A DNA stretch of 35,257 nucleotides from Chryseobacterium sp. ISL-80 (lineage in GTDB: Bacteria; Bacillota; Bacilli; Bacillales; Cytobacillaceae). Position numbers and translations under genes: made by a program. Below the pieces are notes generated by a model. The model made no database searches and was not told the DNA's origin. It saw only the letters and a program-made list of their open reading frames with translations. The stretch is taken from assembly GCA_018613055.1 (NCBI GenBank), contig JAGGQZ010000012.1:1-35257 (forward strand), written 5' to 3'. Shown here piece by piece: positions 1-10,130 of this stretch (the stretch's first letter is position 1; the number at the start of each line of letters is the position of its first letter).

Positions 1-19
1 GAGTAGGACGCCGCCGGGC
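1..19 (+). rRNA. rrf: 5S ribosomal RNA, 3' end only (partial)
   Basis: The first bases match the conserved 3' end of Bacillus 5S rRNA (GAGTAGGACGCCGCC), and a strong terminator follows at once. The rest of the gene lies left of the window. In B. subtilis an rRNA operon also precedes ctsR, so the context agrees. The exact 3' end is uncertain by a few bases. Confidence 0.85.
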
Positions 20-25
20 ACACGA

Positions 26-55
26 AAGAACAGCTGTAATGGCTGTTCTTTTTTT
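26..55 (+). terminator. Intrinsic terminator of the rRNA operon
   Basis: Perfect 9-bp stem (AAGAACAGC at 26-34 with GCTGTTCTT at 42-50), 7-nt loop, then a run of T to 55. It ends the 5S transcript. Confidence 0.9.
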
Positions 56-106
56 GTGTTTTTATCCGTTCTCATGAGCAGCATAAATTGTTCCATTTTA
101 TCATGT

Positions 107-199
107 TGGTCGATATCTTTGCCAAAGTGGTCGATATATCTGTGGATTTGGTCGATATATTTGTAAATCCGCTGTTATATTCAAAAATGTGGTCGATAA
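107..199 (+). repeat. Four direct repeats of TGGTCGATAT spaced about 21 bp
   Basis: TGGTCGATAT starts at 107, 128 and 149, and TGGTCGATAA at 190. The first three are exactly 21 bp apart; the last is 41 bp on, roughly two periods, with only a faint remnant near 171-180. The rest of 56-552 holds no gene I can support: short ORFs on both strands there have no recognisable product or ribosome binding site. Confidence 0.8.
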
Positions 200-552
200 A
201 ATCAAAAAATCGCCAATAAAACGTCAAAATGGATGCTCGTGAACCACTCTCAAACACCCTTTTCCGTTACAAATCTCAACATTTAACGAGCATTTTTAAC
301 AAAAACCGCTTTGCTTGTAATAGTTTCCACACCAAAATTCCCTTTTTGACCACATACAAGGGTCGCCATCCTGCTTCCTCCCCATATAGTCACTCTTGCC
401 TCCCCCTGCCCATATAATGTAACGAAAAATCTCACTTGCTTTTCTCATTTCAAGTTTCCACCCCCTCCAAAATGGGTATAATAACCAACACAACCCTCAT
501 TGGCATGTTTTGGCATACATAATTTTGGCGAAAATAATTCCGGATGCATTAA

Positions 553-605
553 TTGCAACGAAAAAAGATTTTTTGTATAATTAATGTCAAATATAGTCAA
601 AGTCA
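553..605 (+). promoter_or_regulatory. Sigma-A promoter and CtsR operator of the ctsR operon
   Basis: A -35 box TTGCAA (553-558) and a -10 box TATAAT (576-581) are separated by 17 bp. Directly downstream lie heptad repeats of the CtsR type: TGTCAAA at 585-591, AGTCAAA at 595-601 and a third partial AGTCA at 601-605. CtsR is known to bind tandem GGTCAAA-like heptads, so this is the autoregulatory operator overlapping the transcription start. Confidence 0.88.
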
Positions 606-621
606 GATTGGGGGAGGTTTA

Positions 622-1083
622 GTGAGGAATATATCGGACATCATTGAGAATTACCTTAAGCAGGTTTTGGAAATGAGCGATAAGGACATCTTGGAAATCA
701 AGCGAAGTGAAATCGCCGATAAATTTCAATGCGTGCCGTCCCAGATCAATTATGTCATCAATACAAGATTCACGATTGAACGAGGCTATCTTGTTGAGAG
801 CAAACGGGGTGGCGGCGGCTACATCCGGATCATCAAAGTCCAGGCTTATGATCATGCGCACTTGATTGATGATTTACTGTCTTTGATTCGAACGAGAATT
901 TCGCAAAGCAGTGCTGATGATGTCATCTACCGGCTTGTCGAGGAAGATGTCGTCACAGACCGTGAGGCAAAAATCATGCTGAGTGTACTCGACAGGTCTG
1001 TCCTGTATATCGAGCTGCCGCAGCGGGATGAGCTGCGGGCGAGAATGTTGAAGGCGATGCTGATGGCATTAAAGTATAAATAA
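622..1083 (+). CDS. ctsR: CtsR, transcriptional repressor of class III heat-shock genes
   Basis: A 153-residue protein matching the CtsR family over its full length (about 154 in B. subtilis). It is a winged-helix DNA-binding dimer that represses clp genes until heat or protein stress inactivates it. The core EIADKFQCVPSQINYVINTRF and the glycine wing RGGGGYIRI are seen near residues 28-65; the C-terminal four-helix part ends with DELRARMLKAML. I chose the GTG at 622 because GGGGGAGG precedes it at 610-616 and it aligns with the family N-terminus (RNISDIIE). The upstream TTG at 553 is the -35 box. First gene of the ctsR-mcsA-mcsB-clpC operon. Confidence 0.96.
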   Translation: MRNISDIIENYLKQVLEMSDKDILEIKRSEIADKFQCVPSQINYVINTRFTIERGYLVESKRGGGGYIRIIKVQAYDHAHLIDDLLSLIRTRISQSSADDVIYRLVEEDVVTDREAKIMLSVLDRSVLYIELPQRDELRARMLKAMLMALKYK

Positions 1084-1111
1084 TACCAAAGCAGACAAAG
1101 AGGTGAGGGCA

Positions 1112-1660
1112 TTGATTTGCCAACAGTGCAATCAAAGGCCGGCAACGCTGCACTTCACGAATTACTCAAATGGAGAAAAGTCGGAACTTCACTTGTGCGA
1201 AAAGTGTGCACAGGAAAAAGGTGATTTGTTCATGATGAACAATGGCCCGGCTTTTTCGATCAATAGCTTGCTGGCCGGTTTATTGAATATGGAGCCTGCT
1301 TTTTCTGAACAAAAAAAGGAAACCTTTGAGACTGAGCAAGTTGCCCAGTGTCCACAGTGCTCGATGACATTTCCGCAGTTTGTAAAAGTAGGCCGGTTTG
1401 GCTGTGCGACATGCTATGATGCTTTTCGGGAGCAATTGACCCCCATTGTCAGAAGGCTCCATAGCGGAAATTCCATGCACAATGGAAAGATACCAAAAAG
1501 AATCGGCGGTGACCTTCATTTAAGGAAGACAATCGATCATCTTAAGCAAACCCTGAAGCACCAAATTTCGGAGGAAGAATTTGAGCAAGCTGCCGGGACG
1601 AGGGACCAGATCAGGGAACTTGAAAGGAAATTGTCAGCAGGTCAAGAGGGAGGGGAGTAG
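1112..1660 (+). CDS. mcsA: McsA, zinc-finger activator of the McsB arginine kinase
   Basis: A 182-residue protein with two pairs of CxxC motifs: CQQC near the N-terminus with CEKC about 25 residues on, then CPQC and CATC in the middle. A UVR-type helical motif follows (about residues 140-175, [18 protein letters not shown]). McsA is known to activate McsB and modulate CtsR. The start is TTG at 1112, 7 nt after AGAGGTG; the GTG at 1103 lies inside that ribosome binding site and would add residues absent from relatives. It lies 28 bp after ctsR and is followed after 2 bp by mcsB, which points to translational coupling. Confidence 0.95.
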   Translation: MICQQCNQRPATLHFTNYSNGEKSELHLCEKCAQEKGDLFMMNNGPAFSINSLLAGLLNMEPAFSEQKKETFETEQVAQCPQCSMTFPQFVKVGRFGCATCYDAFREQLTPIVRRLHSGNSMHNGKIPKRIGGDLHLRKTIDHLKQTLKHQISEEEFEQAAGTRDQIRELERKLSAGQEGGE

Positions 1661-1662
1661 CC

Positions 1663-2745
1663 TTGTCATTGGAGAAGTTCATCAATCAGGCTGTCAGCTC
1701 CTGGATGAGTGATGATGGTCCTGATTCAGATATTGTCCTAAGCTCTCGCATCCGCTTTGCACGGAACCTTGATGAATATAATTTTCCCACATTGTTCACC
1801 AATGGAGAGGCAGAGGCGGTCATCGGCACAATCATGGAACGTGCCAGCCAAACTTCTGCAGCTGGCTTTGGACAGCTGGAATTGATCAAAATGGATGAAA
1901 TTCCGCCCTTGAAAAAAAGGGTTTTGGTCGAGAAGCATTTAATCAGCCCGCATTTAGCGGAAAACGCGGTTCATGGTGCGGTCCTATTATCGGGAAATGA
2001 AGAGGTCAGCATCATGATCAATGAAGAGGACCATATCAGGATTCAATGTTTATTCCCGGGCTTCCAGTTAACTGAAGCTTTAAAGGCTGCCAATGAAATC
2101 GATGATTGGCTTGAAGAGTATGTGAATTATGCTTTTGATGAAAAATTTGGTTATCTGACCAGCTGTCCGACCAATGCAGGAACTGGCCTGAGGGCATCTG
2201 TGATGATGCATCTGCCAGGACTCGTTTTGACTCAGCAAATGAACCGGATTGTCCCGGCGATTAACCAGCTGGGTTTGGTGGTAAGAGGTATTTACGGTGA
2301 GGGCAGTGAAGCGCTAGGCAATATCTTTCAAATATCGAATCAGATTACGCTTGGAAAATCGGAAGATGATATTGTGGATGATTTGAAAAGTGTCGTCAGC
2401 CAGATAATATCTCAGGAAAGGTCGGCACGGGAAGCATTAGCGAAAACTTCGAACATACAATTAGAAGACAGAGTGTTTCGCTCTTACGGAACGCTTGCCA
2501 ACAGCAGAATTATCGAGACAAAGGAAGCTGCGCGATGCCTGTCTGATTTAAGGCTTGGTATAGATATGGGTTATATAAAGAATATATCGAAATCGATTTT
2601 GAATGAATTGATGATTTTGACTCAGCCGGGTTTTTTGCAGCAATATGCGGGAGGGCCGCTAAGACCGAATGAGCGGGATATCCGCAGAGCTGCTTTAATA
2701 AGAGAACGATTAAAAATGGAAACAAAAGACGAGTCAGGAGGATGA
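1663..2745 (+). CDS. mcsB: McsB, protein-arginine kinase
   Basis: A 360-residue phosphagen-kinase-like enzyme that phosphorylates arginines on proteins, marking them for ClpCP and inactivating CtsR. Seen: the nucleotide-binding [10 protein letters not shown] (about 27-36), the active-site region [13 protein letters not shown] beginning at Cys168, and the C-terminal phosphoarginine-pocket motif RDIRRA at about 338-343. Length equals the family norm (363 in B. subtilis). The TTG start sits behind AGAGGGAGGGGAG, 2 bp after the mcsA stop. ClpC follows after 4 bp, so the four genes form one tight operon. Confidence 0.96.
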   Translation: MSLEKFINQAVSSWMSDDGPDSDIVLSSRIRFARNLDEYNFPTLFTNGEAEAVIGTIMERASQTSAAGFGQLELIKMDEIPPLKKRVLVEKHLISPHLAENAVHGAVLLSGNEEVSIMINEEDHIRIQCLFPGFQLTEALKAANEIDDWLEEYVNYAFDEKFGYLTSCPTNAGTGLRASVMMHLPGLVLTQQMNRIVPAINQLGLVVRGIYGEGSEALGNIFQISNQITLGKSEDDIVDDLKSVVSQIISQERSAREALAKTSNIQLEDRVFRSYGTLANSRIIETKEAARCLSDLRLGIDMGYIKNISKSILNELMILTQPGFLQQYAGGPLRPNERDIRRAALIRERLKMETKDESGG

Positions 2746-2749
2746 TCTT

Positions 2750-5188
2750 ATGATGTTTGGACGATTTACAGAGAGAGCACAAAAAGTATTGGCACTCGCA
2801 CAGGAAGAGGCAATCCGCCTTGGACATAACAATATCGGTACAGAGCACATCTTACTTGGCCTGGTACGTGAAGGTGAGGGCATAGCAGCAAAAGCGCTTT
2901 ATGGTCTCGGCCTTGGTGCAGAGAAGATCCAGAAGGAAGTGGAAAACTTGATCGGCCGCGGCCAGGAAACATCGCAAACAATCCACTATACTCCTAGAGC
3001 CAAGAAGGTGATTGAACTTTCCATGGATGAAGCGAGAAAGCTTGGTCATTCCTATGTAGGCACAGAGCATATCCTTCTTGGCTTGATTCGTGAGGGAGAG
3101 GGCGTTGCAGCCAGGGTGCTGAACAATCTTGGTGTCAGCCTCAATAAAGCGCGCCAACAGGTCCTTCAGCTGCTTGGCAGCAATGAAACTTCCGGACATC
3201 AGGGTGGCGGGGCGGCAAATGCCAATACCCCAACACTTGATAGCCTGGCGAGGGATTTGACAGCCATAGCAAGAGAAGGCAGTCTTGACCCGGTCATCGG
3301 CCGAAGCAAGGAAATCCAGCGTGTGATTGAAGTGCTGAGCCGCCGGACAAAGAATAACCCTGTACTAATCGGGGAGCCGGGTGTCGGTAAAACAGCGATT
3401 GCTGAAGGGCTGGCACAGCAAATCGTCAATAACGAGGTACCTGAAATCCTCCGAGATAAGCGCGTCATGACACTTGATATGGGTACTGTTGTTGCAGGTA
3501 CAAAATACCGCGGTGAATTTGAGGACCGCCTGAAAAAGGTCATGGATGAAATCCGACAGGCCGGGAATATCATTCTTTTCATCGATGAGCTTCATACGCT
3601 GATTGGTGCCGGCGGAGCTGAGGGTGCGATCGATGCCTCCAATATCCTGAAGCCATCACTTGCCCGCGGTGAGCTCCAATGTATCGGGGCGACGACATTG
3701 GATGAATACCGTAAATATATCGAAAAAGATGCTGCACTGGAACGACGCTTCCAGCCAATCACAGTGGATGAGCCAACTGCAGAGGAATCTGTCCAGATTT
3801 TAAAAGGACTGCGTGACCGCTATGAGGCGCACCACAGAGTATCGATCACAGACGAGGCAATCGAAGCAGCAGTAAAACTGTCTGACCGTTATATTTCAGA
3901 TCGTTTCCTTCCGGATAAAGCAATTGACTTGATTGATGAAGCGGGTTCAAAGGTCCGCCTGCGCTCGTATACAACACCGCCAAACCTTAAGGAGCTTGAA
4001 GTGAAGCTCGAGGAAGTGCGGAAGGAAAAAGATGCTTCCGTCCAAAGCCAGGAGTTTGAAAAAGCAGCTTCCTTACGAGACACAGAACAACGCCTGCGAG
4101 AGCAGCTTGAGAATACGAAGAAGACCTGGAAAGAAAAGCAAGGCAAGGAAAACAGCGAAGTTACCGTGGAAGACATCGCGAATGTTGTCTCCAGCTGGAC
4201 GAATATCCCTGTTTCTAAGCTGGCACAAACTGAAACAGATAAGCTGTTGAATCTGGAAGAAATCCTTCACTCACGTGTAATTGGACAGGATGAAGCGGTC
4301 AAGGCTGTTTCAAAAGCTGTCAGACGTGCACGCGCAGGCTTGAAAGATCCTAAACGCCCGATTGGTTCATTCATCTTCCTTGGGCCGACAGGTGTGGGTA
4401 AAACGGAATTGGCAAGGGCGCTTGCCGAGTCCATGTTTGGCGATGAGGATGCGATGATCCGCGTCGATATGTCCGAGTATATGGAAAAGCATTCGACATC
4501 ACGTCTGGTCGGCTCACCTCCAGGCTATGTAGGCTATGATGAAGGCGGCCAGCTGACTGAAAAGGTCCGCAGGAAGCCATATTCCGTCATCCTGCTTGAT
4601 GAGATCGAAAAAGCACATCCAGATGTGTTCAATATTTTGCTGCAGGTCCTTGAGGATGGCCGCTTAACAGACTCTAAAGGCCGCACAGTCGATTTCCGCA
4701 ACACGATCATGATCCTGACATCCAATGTCGGTGCCGAAGCGTTGAAGCGCAATAAATACGTCGGCTTCAATATCCAGGATGGGGAGCAGGATTACAAAGA
4801 TATGAAGGGCAAAGTGATGGAGGAACTTAAAAAAGCCTTCCGTCCTGAATTCCTGAACCGTATCGATGAAATTATCGTGTTCCATGCTCTTGAAAAACCG
4901 CATCTGAAAGAAATCGTTACACTGATGTCCGATCAGCTTGTGAAGCGTTTGAGAGAACAGGAAATCACGCTTGAGCTCACTGATGCTGCAAAAGATAAGA
5001 TTTCTGAAGAAGGCTATGATCCGGAATACGGCGCCCGTCCATTACGCAGGGCAATCCAGAAGCATATCGAAGACCAGCTGTCGGAAGAGTTGCTGAAAGG
5101 AACAGTCCTCACAGGGCAAAATGTTGTCATTGATGTCGAAGAAGGCAAATTCGTCGTCAAGACTCCGGAAGGATCCGCAAAGTCCTAA
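2750..5188 (+). CDS. clpC: ClpC, AAA+ chaperone/unfoldase of the ClpCP protease
   Basis: An 812-residue class I HSP100 protein. Two Clp-N repeats are seen (about 3-70 and 78-145, each with GTEHILLGL). AAA module 1 has Walker A GEPGVGKT at 208-215 and Walker B LFIDE. A UVR-like coiled middle domain (about 415-470) carries [21 protein letters not shown] module 2 has GPTGVGKT and [11 protein letters not shown]. It feeds unfolded and phosphoarginine-tagged substrates to ClpP in the cytosol, with adaptors MecA and McsB. ATG at 2750 follows AGGAGGATGATCTT; a second ATG is adjacent. It ends in a strong terminator, closing the CtsR operon. Confidence 0.98.
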   Translation: MMFGRFTERAQKVLALAQEEAIRLGHNNIGTEHILLGLVREGEGIAAKALYGLGLGAEKIQKEVENLIGRGQETSQTIHYTPRAKKVIELSMDEARKLGHSYVGTEHILLGLIREGEGVAARVLNNLGVSLNKARQQVLQLLGSNETSGHQGGGAANANTPTLDSLARDLTAIAREGSLDPVIGRSKEIQRVIEVLSRRTKNNPVLIGEPGVGKTAIAEGLAQQIVNNEVPEILRDKRVMTLDMGTVVAGTKYRGEFEDRLKKVMDEIRQAGNIILFIDELHTLIGAGGAEGAIDASNILKPSLARGELQCIGATTLDEYRKYIEKDAALERRFQPITVDEPTAEESVQILKGLRDRYEAHHRVSITDEAIEAAVKLSDRYISDRFLPDKAIDLIDEAGSKVRLRSYTTPPNLKELEVKLEEVRKEKDASVQSQEFEKAASLRDTEQRLREQLENTKKTWKEKQGKENSEVTVEDIANVVSSWTNIPVSKLAQTETDKLLNLEEILHSRVIGQDEAVKAVSKAVRRARAGLKDPKRPIGSFIFLGPTGVGKTELARALAESMFGDEDAMIRVDMSEYMEKHSTSRLVGSPPGYVGYDEGGQLTEKVRRKPYSVILLDEIEKAHPDVFNILLQVLEDGRLTDSKGRTVDFRNTIMILTSNVGAEALKRNKYVGFNIQDGEQDYKDMKGKVMEELKKAFRPEFLNRIDEIIVFHALEKPHLKEIVTLMSDQLVKRLREQEITLELTDAAKDKISEEGYDPEYGARPLRRAIQKHIEDQLSEELLKGTVLTGQNVVIDVEEGKFVVKTPEGSAKS

Positions 5189-5210
5189 TATCGCGTAACA
5201 TGTGAAACTC

Positions 5211-5248
5211 AAGGGGTATACGTACTTAAATGCGTGTACCCCTTTTTT
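5211..5248 (+). terminator. Intrinsic terminator after clpC
   Basis: A 12-bp stem (5211-5222 with 5233-5244, one G-T pair), 10-nt loop and T-run to 5248. It separates the ctsR operon from radA. Confidence 0.9.
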
Positions 5249-5424
5249 CAATTTGTTTTTAGATAAGCAGAAAAAAGTGGAATAAGAACAACAGGAAATA
5301 TGAACTGGTCTTTCTGAAATGACCATGAAAAAATTACATGTATCCTCCAACCGCTATCATTTCTTTTATTGCTTGATAAGCATTATTATAGAGGTAACTA
5401 CTTTTACACTGAGAGGCTAAGAAA

Positions 5425-6804
5425 ATGGCTAAAAGAAAAACGAAATTCATGTGCCAGGAATGCGGCTATGAATCTCCAAAATGGATGGGCAAATGTCCGG
5501 GCTGCGGACAATGGAATAAGATGGTCGAGGAAGTGGAAAGCACTGGCTCGACAAGAAGGGGAGCTTTTGCCAACACGGGGAATACTACTGTAGCCGCGAA
5601 GGCGACTCCAATCACTACAATTGAAACAGTCAGTGAACCGAGGGTTAAGACGGACCTCAATGAATTGAACCGCGTGCTTGGCGGAGGCGTTGTCAGGGGG
5701 TCGCTTGTCTTGATTGGCGGAGACCCGGGTATCGGGAAATCGACGCTCCTGCTCCAGGTATCCTATCAACTGGCGAAAAAGGCTCATTCTGTCCTCTATA
5801 TTTCAGGTGAGGAATCAATGAGGCAAACGAAGCTGCGTGCTGACCGGCTTGGTGTCACATCTGACAATCTATTTGTCTATTCGGAAACGAATCTGCATGA
5901 AATCAGCCTGACAATCGAAAACAGCAATCCGGATTTTGTTATTGTCGATTCCATTCAGACGATTTTTCATCCGGAAGTTACCTCTGCACCGGGGAGTGTG
6001 TCGCAGGTTAGGGAATGTACGGCGGAACTGATGCGCATCGGGAAGACAAAAGGCATCGCCATCTTCATCGTCGGACATGTGACGAAGGAAGGTTCGATTG
6101 CCGGTCCAAGGCTGCTTGAGCATATGGTGGATACCGTTCTTTATTTTGAGGGAGAAAGGCACCATACATACAGGATTCTCAGGGCGGTGAAAAACCGTTT
6201 TGGCTCGACGAATGAAATGGGCATTTTTGAGATGAAGGAAGCGGGGCTTGAGGAAGTAGCGAACCCATCGGAGATCTTTTTGGAAGAAAGATCGCAGGGC
6301 GCTTCCGGTTCGACGGTTGTCGCTTCGATGGAAGGAACTCGGCCGGTCCTGGTTGAAATCCAGGCGCTGATTTCGCCGACGAGTTTTGGGAATCCTCGGC
6401 GGATGGCTACCGGGATTGACCATAATCGGGTGTCGCTGTTGATGGCGGTGCTGGAAAAGCGCGTTGGCTTGCTTCTGGCCAACCAGGATGCGTATTTGAA
6501 GGTGGCTGGCGGGGTGAAGCTGGATGAACCGGCAATCGACCTTGCGGTAGCGGTGAGCATCGCATCGAGTTTCAGGGATAAGCCAACCCGTGCTTCTGAT
6601 TGCATCATCGGTGAGGTTGGCCTCACAGGGGAAGTCCGAAGGGTATCAAGGATCGAGCAGCGTGTCCAGGAAGCAGCGAAGCTGGGCTTCGAAAGAATTA
6701 TTTTACCGGAAAATAATCTTGGCGGATGGACTCCTCCACAGGGAGTGGAGTTGATTGGTGTATCATCTGTCAGCCATGCACTTAAAGTCACCTTAGGGGG
6801 TTGA
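5425..6804 (+). CDS. radA: RadA/Sms, branch-migrating DNA repair ATPase
   Basis: A 459-residue RadA. An N-terminal C4 zinc finger is formed by Cys10, 13, 24 and 27 (CQECG, CPGCG). A RecA-like ATPase follows with Walker [10 protein letters not shown] at 99-107 and the RadA-specific KNRFG motif near residue 255. The C-terminal third is the Lon-protease-like domain ([20 protein letters not shown]). RadA processes recombination intermediates and, in Bacillus, works with DisA. The ATG at 5425 has a weak upstream site (GAGAGGCTAAG). The gene comes 176 bp after the clpC terminator, so it needs its own promoter or readthrough; I could not fix one. disA starts 4 bp after its stop. Confidence 0.96.
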   Translation: MAKRKTKFMCQECGYESPKWMGKCPGCGQWNKMVEEVESTGSTRRGAFANTGNTTVAAKATPITTIETVSEPRVKTDLNELNRVLGGGVVRGSLVLIGGDPGIGKSTLLLQVSYQLAKKAHSVLYISGEESMRQTKLRADRLGVTSDNLFVYSETNLHEISLTIENSNPDFVIVDSIQTIFHPEVTSAPGSVSQVRECTAELMRIGKTKGIAIFIVGHVTKEGSIAGPRLLEHMVDTVLYFEGERHHTYRILRAVKNRFGSTNEMGIFEMKEAGLEEVANPSEIFLEERSQGASGSTVVASMEGTRPVLVEIQALISPTSFGNPRRMATGIDHNRVSLLMAVLEKRVGLLLANQDAYLKVAGGVKLDEPAIDLAVAVSIASSFRDKPTRASDCIIGEVGLTGEVRRVSRIEQRVQEAAKLGFERIILPENNLGGWTPPQGVELIGVSSVSHALKVTLGG

Positions 6805-6808
6805 TGGA

Positions 6809-7882
6809 TTGGAACAAAAGCAGCTTGAAGAAAAAGCGTTGGGTGAAATCCTCCGGTTTATCGCTCCCGGTACGCCGCTCAGGGACGGAATCGATAATGT
6901 TCTCCGTGCCAATACCGGCGGGCTGATAGTTTTTGGCTACAATGAGAAGGTGAAAAACCTTGTAGACGGCGGGTTTGAGATTAACTGCAGGTTCAGTCCG
7001 AGCTTTCTCTATGAACTGGCGAAAATGGATGGTGCGATCATTCTTAACGAGACAGGCAGCAAAATATTGTTCGCCAACGCCCAGCTTGCCCCCGATACAG
7101 GTGTTCCGTCAACTGAAACCGGGATGCGGCACAGGACAGCGGAACGCGTGGCGCGCCAGACGAAGGCTCTGGTCATTGCGATTTCCCAGCGGAGGAATGT
7201 CATCACCCTTTACCAGGGAAACCTGCGCTATGCCCTGAAGGATATTGGCGTCATTTTAACAAAGGCTAATCAGGCAATCCAGACACTCGAAAAATACAAA
7301 GTGGTTCTCGAGCAGAGCATTACCAATCTGGGAATCCTCGAATTTGAGGATCTTGTTACCTATAATGATTTGCTGCAGGTCATCCACCGTTTCGAAATGG
7401 TGCTAAGGATCAAGACAGAGCTGTTTACCTACCTGAGCGAGCTTGGTATGGAAGGGCGGCTGATCCGCCTGCAAATGCAGGAGTTGTTATCAGAGATGGA
7501 ACGAGAGGCGCTGCTGGTGATAAAGGATTATTCTGCTGAAAACGAGGTAAAGGCAGATGATGTGATGGCGAGGTTTCAGGATTTGTCGAAGTCGGGAGTC
7601 ATAGAGGATTCTACCATCCTGAAACTGCTCGGACACCAAGGATATGTGCACATGGACGAATTCATCTGTCCAAGAGGATATCGGATGCTCAATAAGATTC
7701 CGCGGCTGCCGATGATTATCATTGAAAATCTGGTCACCCGATTTGGGAAATTCACCAATATGATTTCCGCATCTGTCGAGGAACTGGACGATGTCGAGGG
7801 AATCGGAGAAGTAAGGGCGCGGAAAATCAAAGAAGGCTTTAAACTAATCAGGGATCAGCTGATGGCAGACCGCCAAATGTAA
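6809..7882 (+). CDS. disA: DisA, DNA-integrity scanning diadenylate cyclase
   Basis: A 357-residue protein that condenses two ATP into c-di-AMP and scans DNA for branched structures. The N-terminal DAC domain shows the catalytic DGA at 74-76 and RHR at 107-109 ([11 protein letters not shown]). A helical spine follows, and the C-terminus has helix-hairpin-helix DNA-binding sequence ([13 protein letters not shown]). Length fits the family (360 in B. subtilis). TTG at 6809 is preceded by AGGGGG at 6796-6800, which lies in the end of radA; the stop-start gap is 4 bp, so the two are coupled. RadA is a known partner that controls DisA activity. Confidence 0.96.
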   Translation: MEQKQLEEKALGEILRFIAPGTPLRDGIDNVLRANTGGLIVFGYNEKVKNLVDGGFEINCRFSPSFLYELAKMDGAIILNETGSKILFANAQLAPDTGVPSTETGMRHRTAERVARQTKALVIAISQRRNVITLYQGNLRYALKDIGVILTKANQAIQTLEKYKVVLEQSITNLGILEFEDLVTYNDLLQVIHRFEMVLRIKTELFTYLSELGMEGRLIRLQMQELLSEMEREALLVIKDYSAENEVKADDVMARFQDLSKSGVIEDSTILKLLGHQGYVHMDEFICPRGYRMLNKIPRLPMIIIENLVTRFGKFTNMISASVEELDDVEGIGEVRARKIKEGFKLIRDQLMADRQM

Positions 7883-8162
7883 TCCAGGACACCGGCGGTT
7901 TGCTATTAATTGACACTCGCATTTGCCGGTGCTAATTTAAAGAAGAGATTACTCCTATAGGGATATTGGCTAACTACTATGCTTAAAGGAAAATTTTAAC
8001 AGCTGCTTCTTTTAAAATTGTCGGCCAAATAACGTAACTTTTTGATAGGTTGAAACGTATAAATCTTTGGGTATATTAAATAGATTGAAAACGAAAATGT
8101 TTTCAATATGCAGGGTTTCAAATTTTAGAAGTTGTTTATAATGAGTAAAAGGAGGTGAAAGG
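7883..8162 (+). promoter_or_regulatory. disA-yacL intergenic region: probable yacL promoter with palindromic operator
   Basis: TTGAAA (8050-8055) and TATATT (8072-8077), 16 bp apart, form a plausible sigma-A promoter. At 8084-8107, where transcription would start, is the perfect palindrome ATTGAAAAC-6 nt-GTTTTCAAT. A possible overlapping ECF-type promoter (CGTAAC at 8033-8038, CGTATA at 8056-8061, 17-bp spacer) is weaker. Farther upstream CACCGGC (7890-7896) can pair with GCCGGTG (7925-7931). No coding capacity is seen. Confidence 0.5.
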
Positions 8163-9254
8163 ATGTTAAGACGTATCATTCAAGCCTGCTTCCTGATCAT
8201 TGGGGGAACGCTTGGTATATTCTTAATTCCTGATTTATTATCATTGATGAACGCAGAAGATATGACGCTCATCAATAATCCTTATGTAACAGCTGTTTTG
8301 GGCGCACTTATTTTTTATCTTCTTACTTTTTGGGCCGTCGATCCTGTGACCAATTTTGTGAAGTGGGCTGAAGAATCGCTGATCAAGGCACCTATCACGG
8401 ATGTCCTTTTCGGCAGTGTCGGACTTTTCTTTGGTTTGCTCGTGGCGTTTTTGGTTGGTTTTGCATTGAATGCCATCCAGGTGCCGGTCGTGAATACTGT
8501 TGCCCCGACACTTTTGACACTTTTATTTGGTTATCTGGGATTCCAGGTTGGCTTCAAAAAACGTGATGAGCTGCTTGGTTTATTTTCAAGGTCAAAGAAA
8601 AAGGGTGCTGAAGAAGAGACGGAAAAAGAAGAACGTCCAAGAGAATGGAAAATTCTCGACACCAGCGTGATTATTGATGGAAGGGTTGCCGACATCTGCC
8701 AGACTGGATTCCTTGAAGGAACGATTGTCATCCCGCAGTTTGTCCTCGAAGAACTGCAGCATATCGCTGATTCATCGGATGTGTTGAAGCGCAATCGCGG
8801 CCGACGCGGATTGGACATCCTTAATCGTATTCAAAAGGAGCTTAAGATCAAGGTTGAAATTTATGAAGGCGATTTTGATGACATTCAGGAAGTCGACAGC
8901 AAGCTAGTGAAGCTGGCCAAGCTGACCAATGGCGTTGTCGTCACGAATGATTTCAATTTGAACAAAGTCTGTGAACTGCAGAAGGTTGCCGTATTGAATA
9001 TCAACGATCTTGCCAATGCGGTCAAACCAGTCGTCCTGCCTGGAGAAGAGCTGAATATCCAGGTCATCAAGGATGGAAAAGAGCATAACCAGGGCATCGC
9101 CTATCTTGATGATGGTACCATGATCGTTGTCGAAGAAGGCCGCGATTACATCGGAAAGCGCATTGATGTACTCGTAACAAGCGTCCTGCAGACATCTGCA
9201 GGAAGAATGATTTTCGCGAAACCAAAACTCGTGGAAAAAAGCGTAATCAGTTGA
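8163..9254 (+). CDS. yacL: YacL, membrane-anchored PIN/TRAM-domain protein
   Basis: A 363-residue protein. The N-terminal ~130 residues hold about four hydrophobic membrane segments. A charged linker follows ([18 protein letters not shown], about 143-160), then a PIN nuclease-like domain beginning [15 protein letters not shown] with further acidic residues ([11 protein letters not shown]), and a C-terminal TRAM domain (about 290-350). PIN domains are usually metal-dependent ribonucleases and TRAM binds RNA, so a membrane-tethered RNase is likely, but I know of no settled substrate. The start has a very strong site, AAAGGAGGTGAAAGG, directly before ATG 8163. It sits between disA and ispD as in B. 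subtilis. Confidence 0.93.
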   Translation: MLRRIIQACFLIIGGTLGIFLIPDLLSLMNAEDMTLINNPYVTAVLGALIFYLLTFWAVDPVTNFVKWAEESLIKAPITDVLFGSVGLFFGLLVAFLVGFALNAIQVPVVNTVAPTLLTLLFGYLGFQVGFKKRDELLGLFSRSKKKGAEEETEKEERPREWKILDTSVIIDGRVADICQTGFLEGTIVIPQFVLEELQHIADSSDVLKRNRGRRGLDILNRIQKELKIKVEIYEGDFDDIQEVDSKLVKLAKLTNGVVVTNDFNLNKVCELQKVAVLNINDLANAVKPVVLPGEELNIQVIKDGKEHNQGIAYLDDGTMIVVEEGRDYIGKRIDVLVTSVLQTSAGRMIFAKPKLVEKSVIS

Positions 9255-9391
9255 TTTTCACATGACGAAAAAGCCTTTATGGGCAGTTGATCCCCGCTTC
9301 CTTCACCGGTTCCTTGAAGGCATGAAGCAGGGCTTCGGCTGCCCCTTCGTATGTTACGAATGAGCAGAAAAAAAGATAGGAGTTTTTTTAT
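9255..9391 (+). repeat. yacL-ispD spacer with nested inverted repeats
   Basis: GGGCAG (9281-9286) can pair with CTGCCC (9339-9344), enclosing CCTTCA (9300-9305) with TGAAGG (9315-9320). No T-run follows, so it is not a normal terminator. The sequence style (TTCGG, CCTTCG, GCCTTTATGG) resembles the folded element between rplK and rplA. Confidence 0.4.
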
Positions 9392-10087
9392 ATGCCTTAT
9401 CAGGTCATTATTCCTGCTGCAGGTCAGGGGAAGAGGATGGGGGCAGGGAAAAATAAGCTGCTGCTTACGCTGGAAGCAAGCCCGATTCTCATCCATACGC
9501 TAAAGGTGTTCGAAGCCGATCCAGAGTGCTCTGGCATCATTCTTGCGATCCATCCCGATGATGAGCAAGAGTTTAAGTCTTTATTGAATGAGTATGGTAT
9601 ACATAAGGTATCTTCACTTGTCACTGGTGGAAAGGAAAGGCAGGACAGTGTCTACAATGGGCTGATGGCAGTAAGTTCCCTGGATGGGGTCGTGCTTGTG
9701 CATGATGCGGCCCGCCCATTCATTAAAATCGAGACGATCCACAAGCTCGTGGATGCGGCAAGCAAGGATGGCGGAGCAATCGTAGCTGTTCCTGTAAAAG
9801 ATACCATCAAGAAAGCGGTCAACAACCAGGTTGCTGAAACCGTTGAACGCTCCAGTCTATGGTCCGTCCAGACTCCGCAGGCGTTTCGCGTCTCTGTTTT
9901 GCTCGAAGCGCATAACAAGGCAGCGAGGGACCAATTCATCGGGACAGATGAATCAAGCCTGGTTGAACGCATCCCTCATCCTGTGAGCATCATAGAAGGA
10001 GACTATGATAATATAAAGCTGACAACACCAGAAGATATATATTTTGCCGAGGCCATTCTGCGCAAGCGGAATGAATCCGGTGTTTGA
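9392..10087 (+). CDS. ispD: IspD, 2-C-methyl-D-erythritol 4-phosphate cytidylyltransferase
   Basis: A 231-residue enzyme of the MEP isoprenoid pathway. It joins CTP and methylerythritol phosphate to give CDP-ME. The N-terminal nucleotide-binding signature [15 protein letters not shown] spans about residues 8-22; the conserved VLVHDAARP and the late motif IKLTTPEDI are present. The length is that of the family (232 in B. subtilis). ATG at 9392 follows ATAGGAG with a rather long AT-rich spacer. ispF starts 43 bp after its stop, and the pair acts in the same pathway. Confidence 0.96.
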   Translation: MPYQVIIPAAGQGKRMGAGKNKLLLTLEASPILIHTLKVFEADPECSGIILAIHPDDEQEFKSLLNEYGIHKVSSLVTGGKERQDSVYNGLMAVSSLDGVVLVHDAARPFIKIETIHKLVDAASKDGGAIVAVPVKDTIKKAVNNQVAETVERSSLWSVQTPQAFRVSVLLEAHNKAARDQFIGTDESSLVERIPHPVSIIEGDYDNIKLTTPEDIYFAEAILRKRNESGV

Positions 10088-10130
10088 AAATAGAACGGAA
10101 AAAACAGCACTTTTAAAGGAGTCATTCACT

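Noticed and set aside
72-257. Minus-strand ORF of 61 codons
   Set aside because: Its sequence is a translation of the 21-bp repeats (IST/DIST runs), and no ribosome binding site or known family supports it.
229-417. Plus-strand ORF of 62 codons before ctsR
   Set aside because: No ribosome binding site, odd composition and no recognisable family; likely chance in non-coding DNA.
553-621. Longer CtsR starting at TTG 553
   Set aside because: That codon lies within the -35 box and the segment contains the CtsR operator; the family starts at 622.
5361-5389. Promoter for radA (TTCTTT and TATTAT)
   Set aside because: The -35 is poor and other alignments fit equally; not strong enough to list as a feature.
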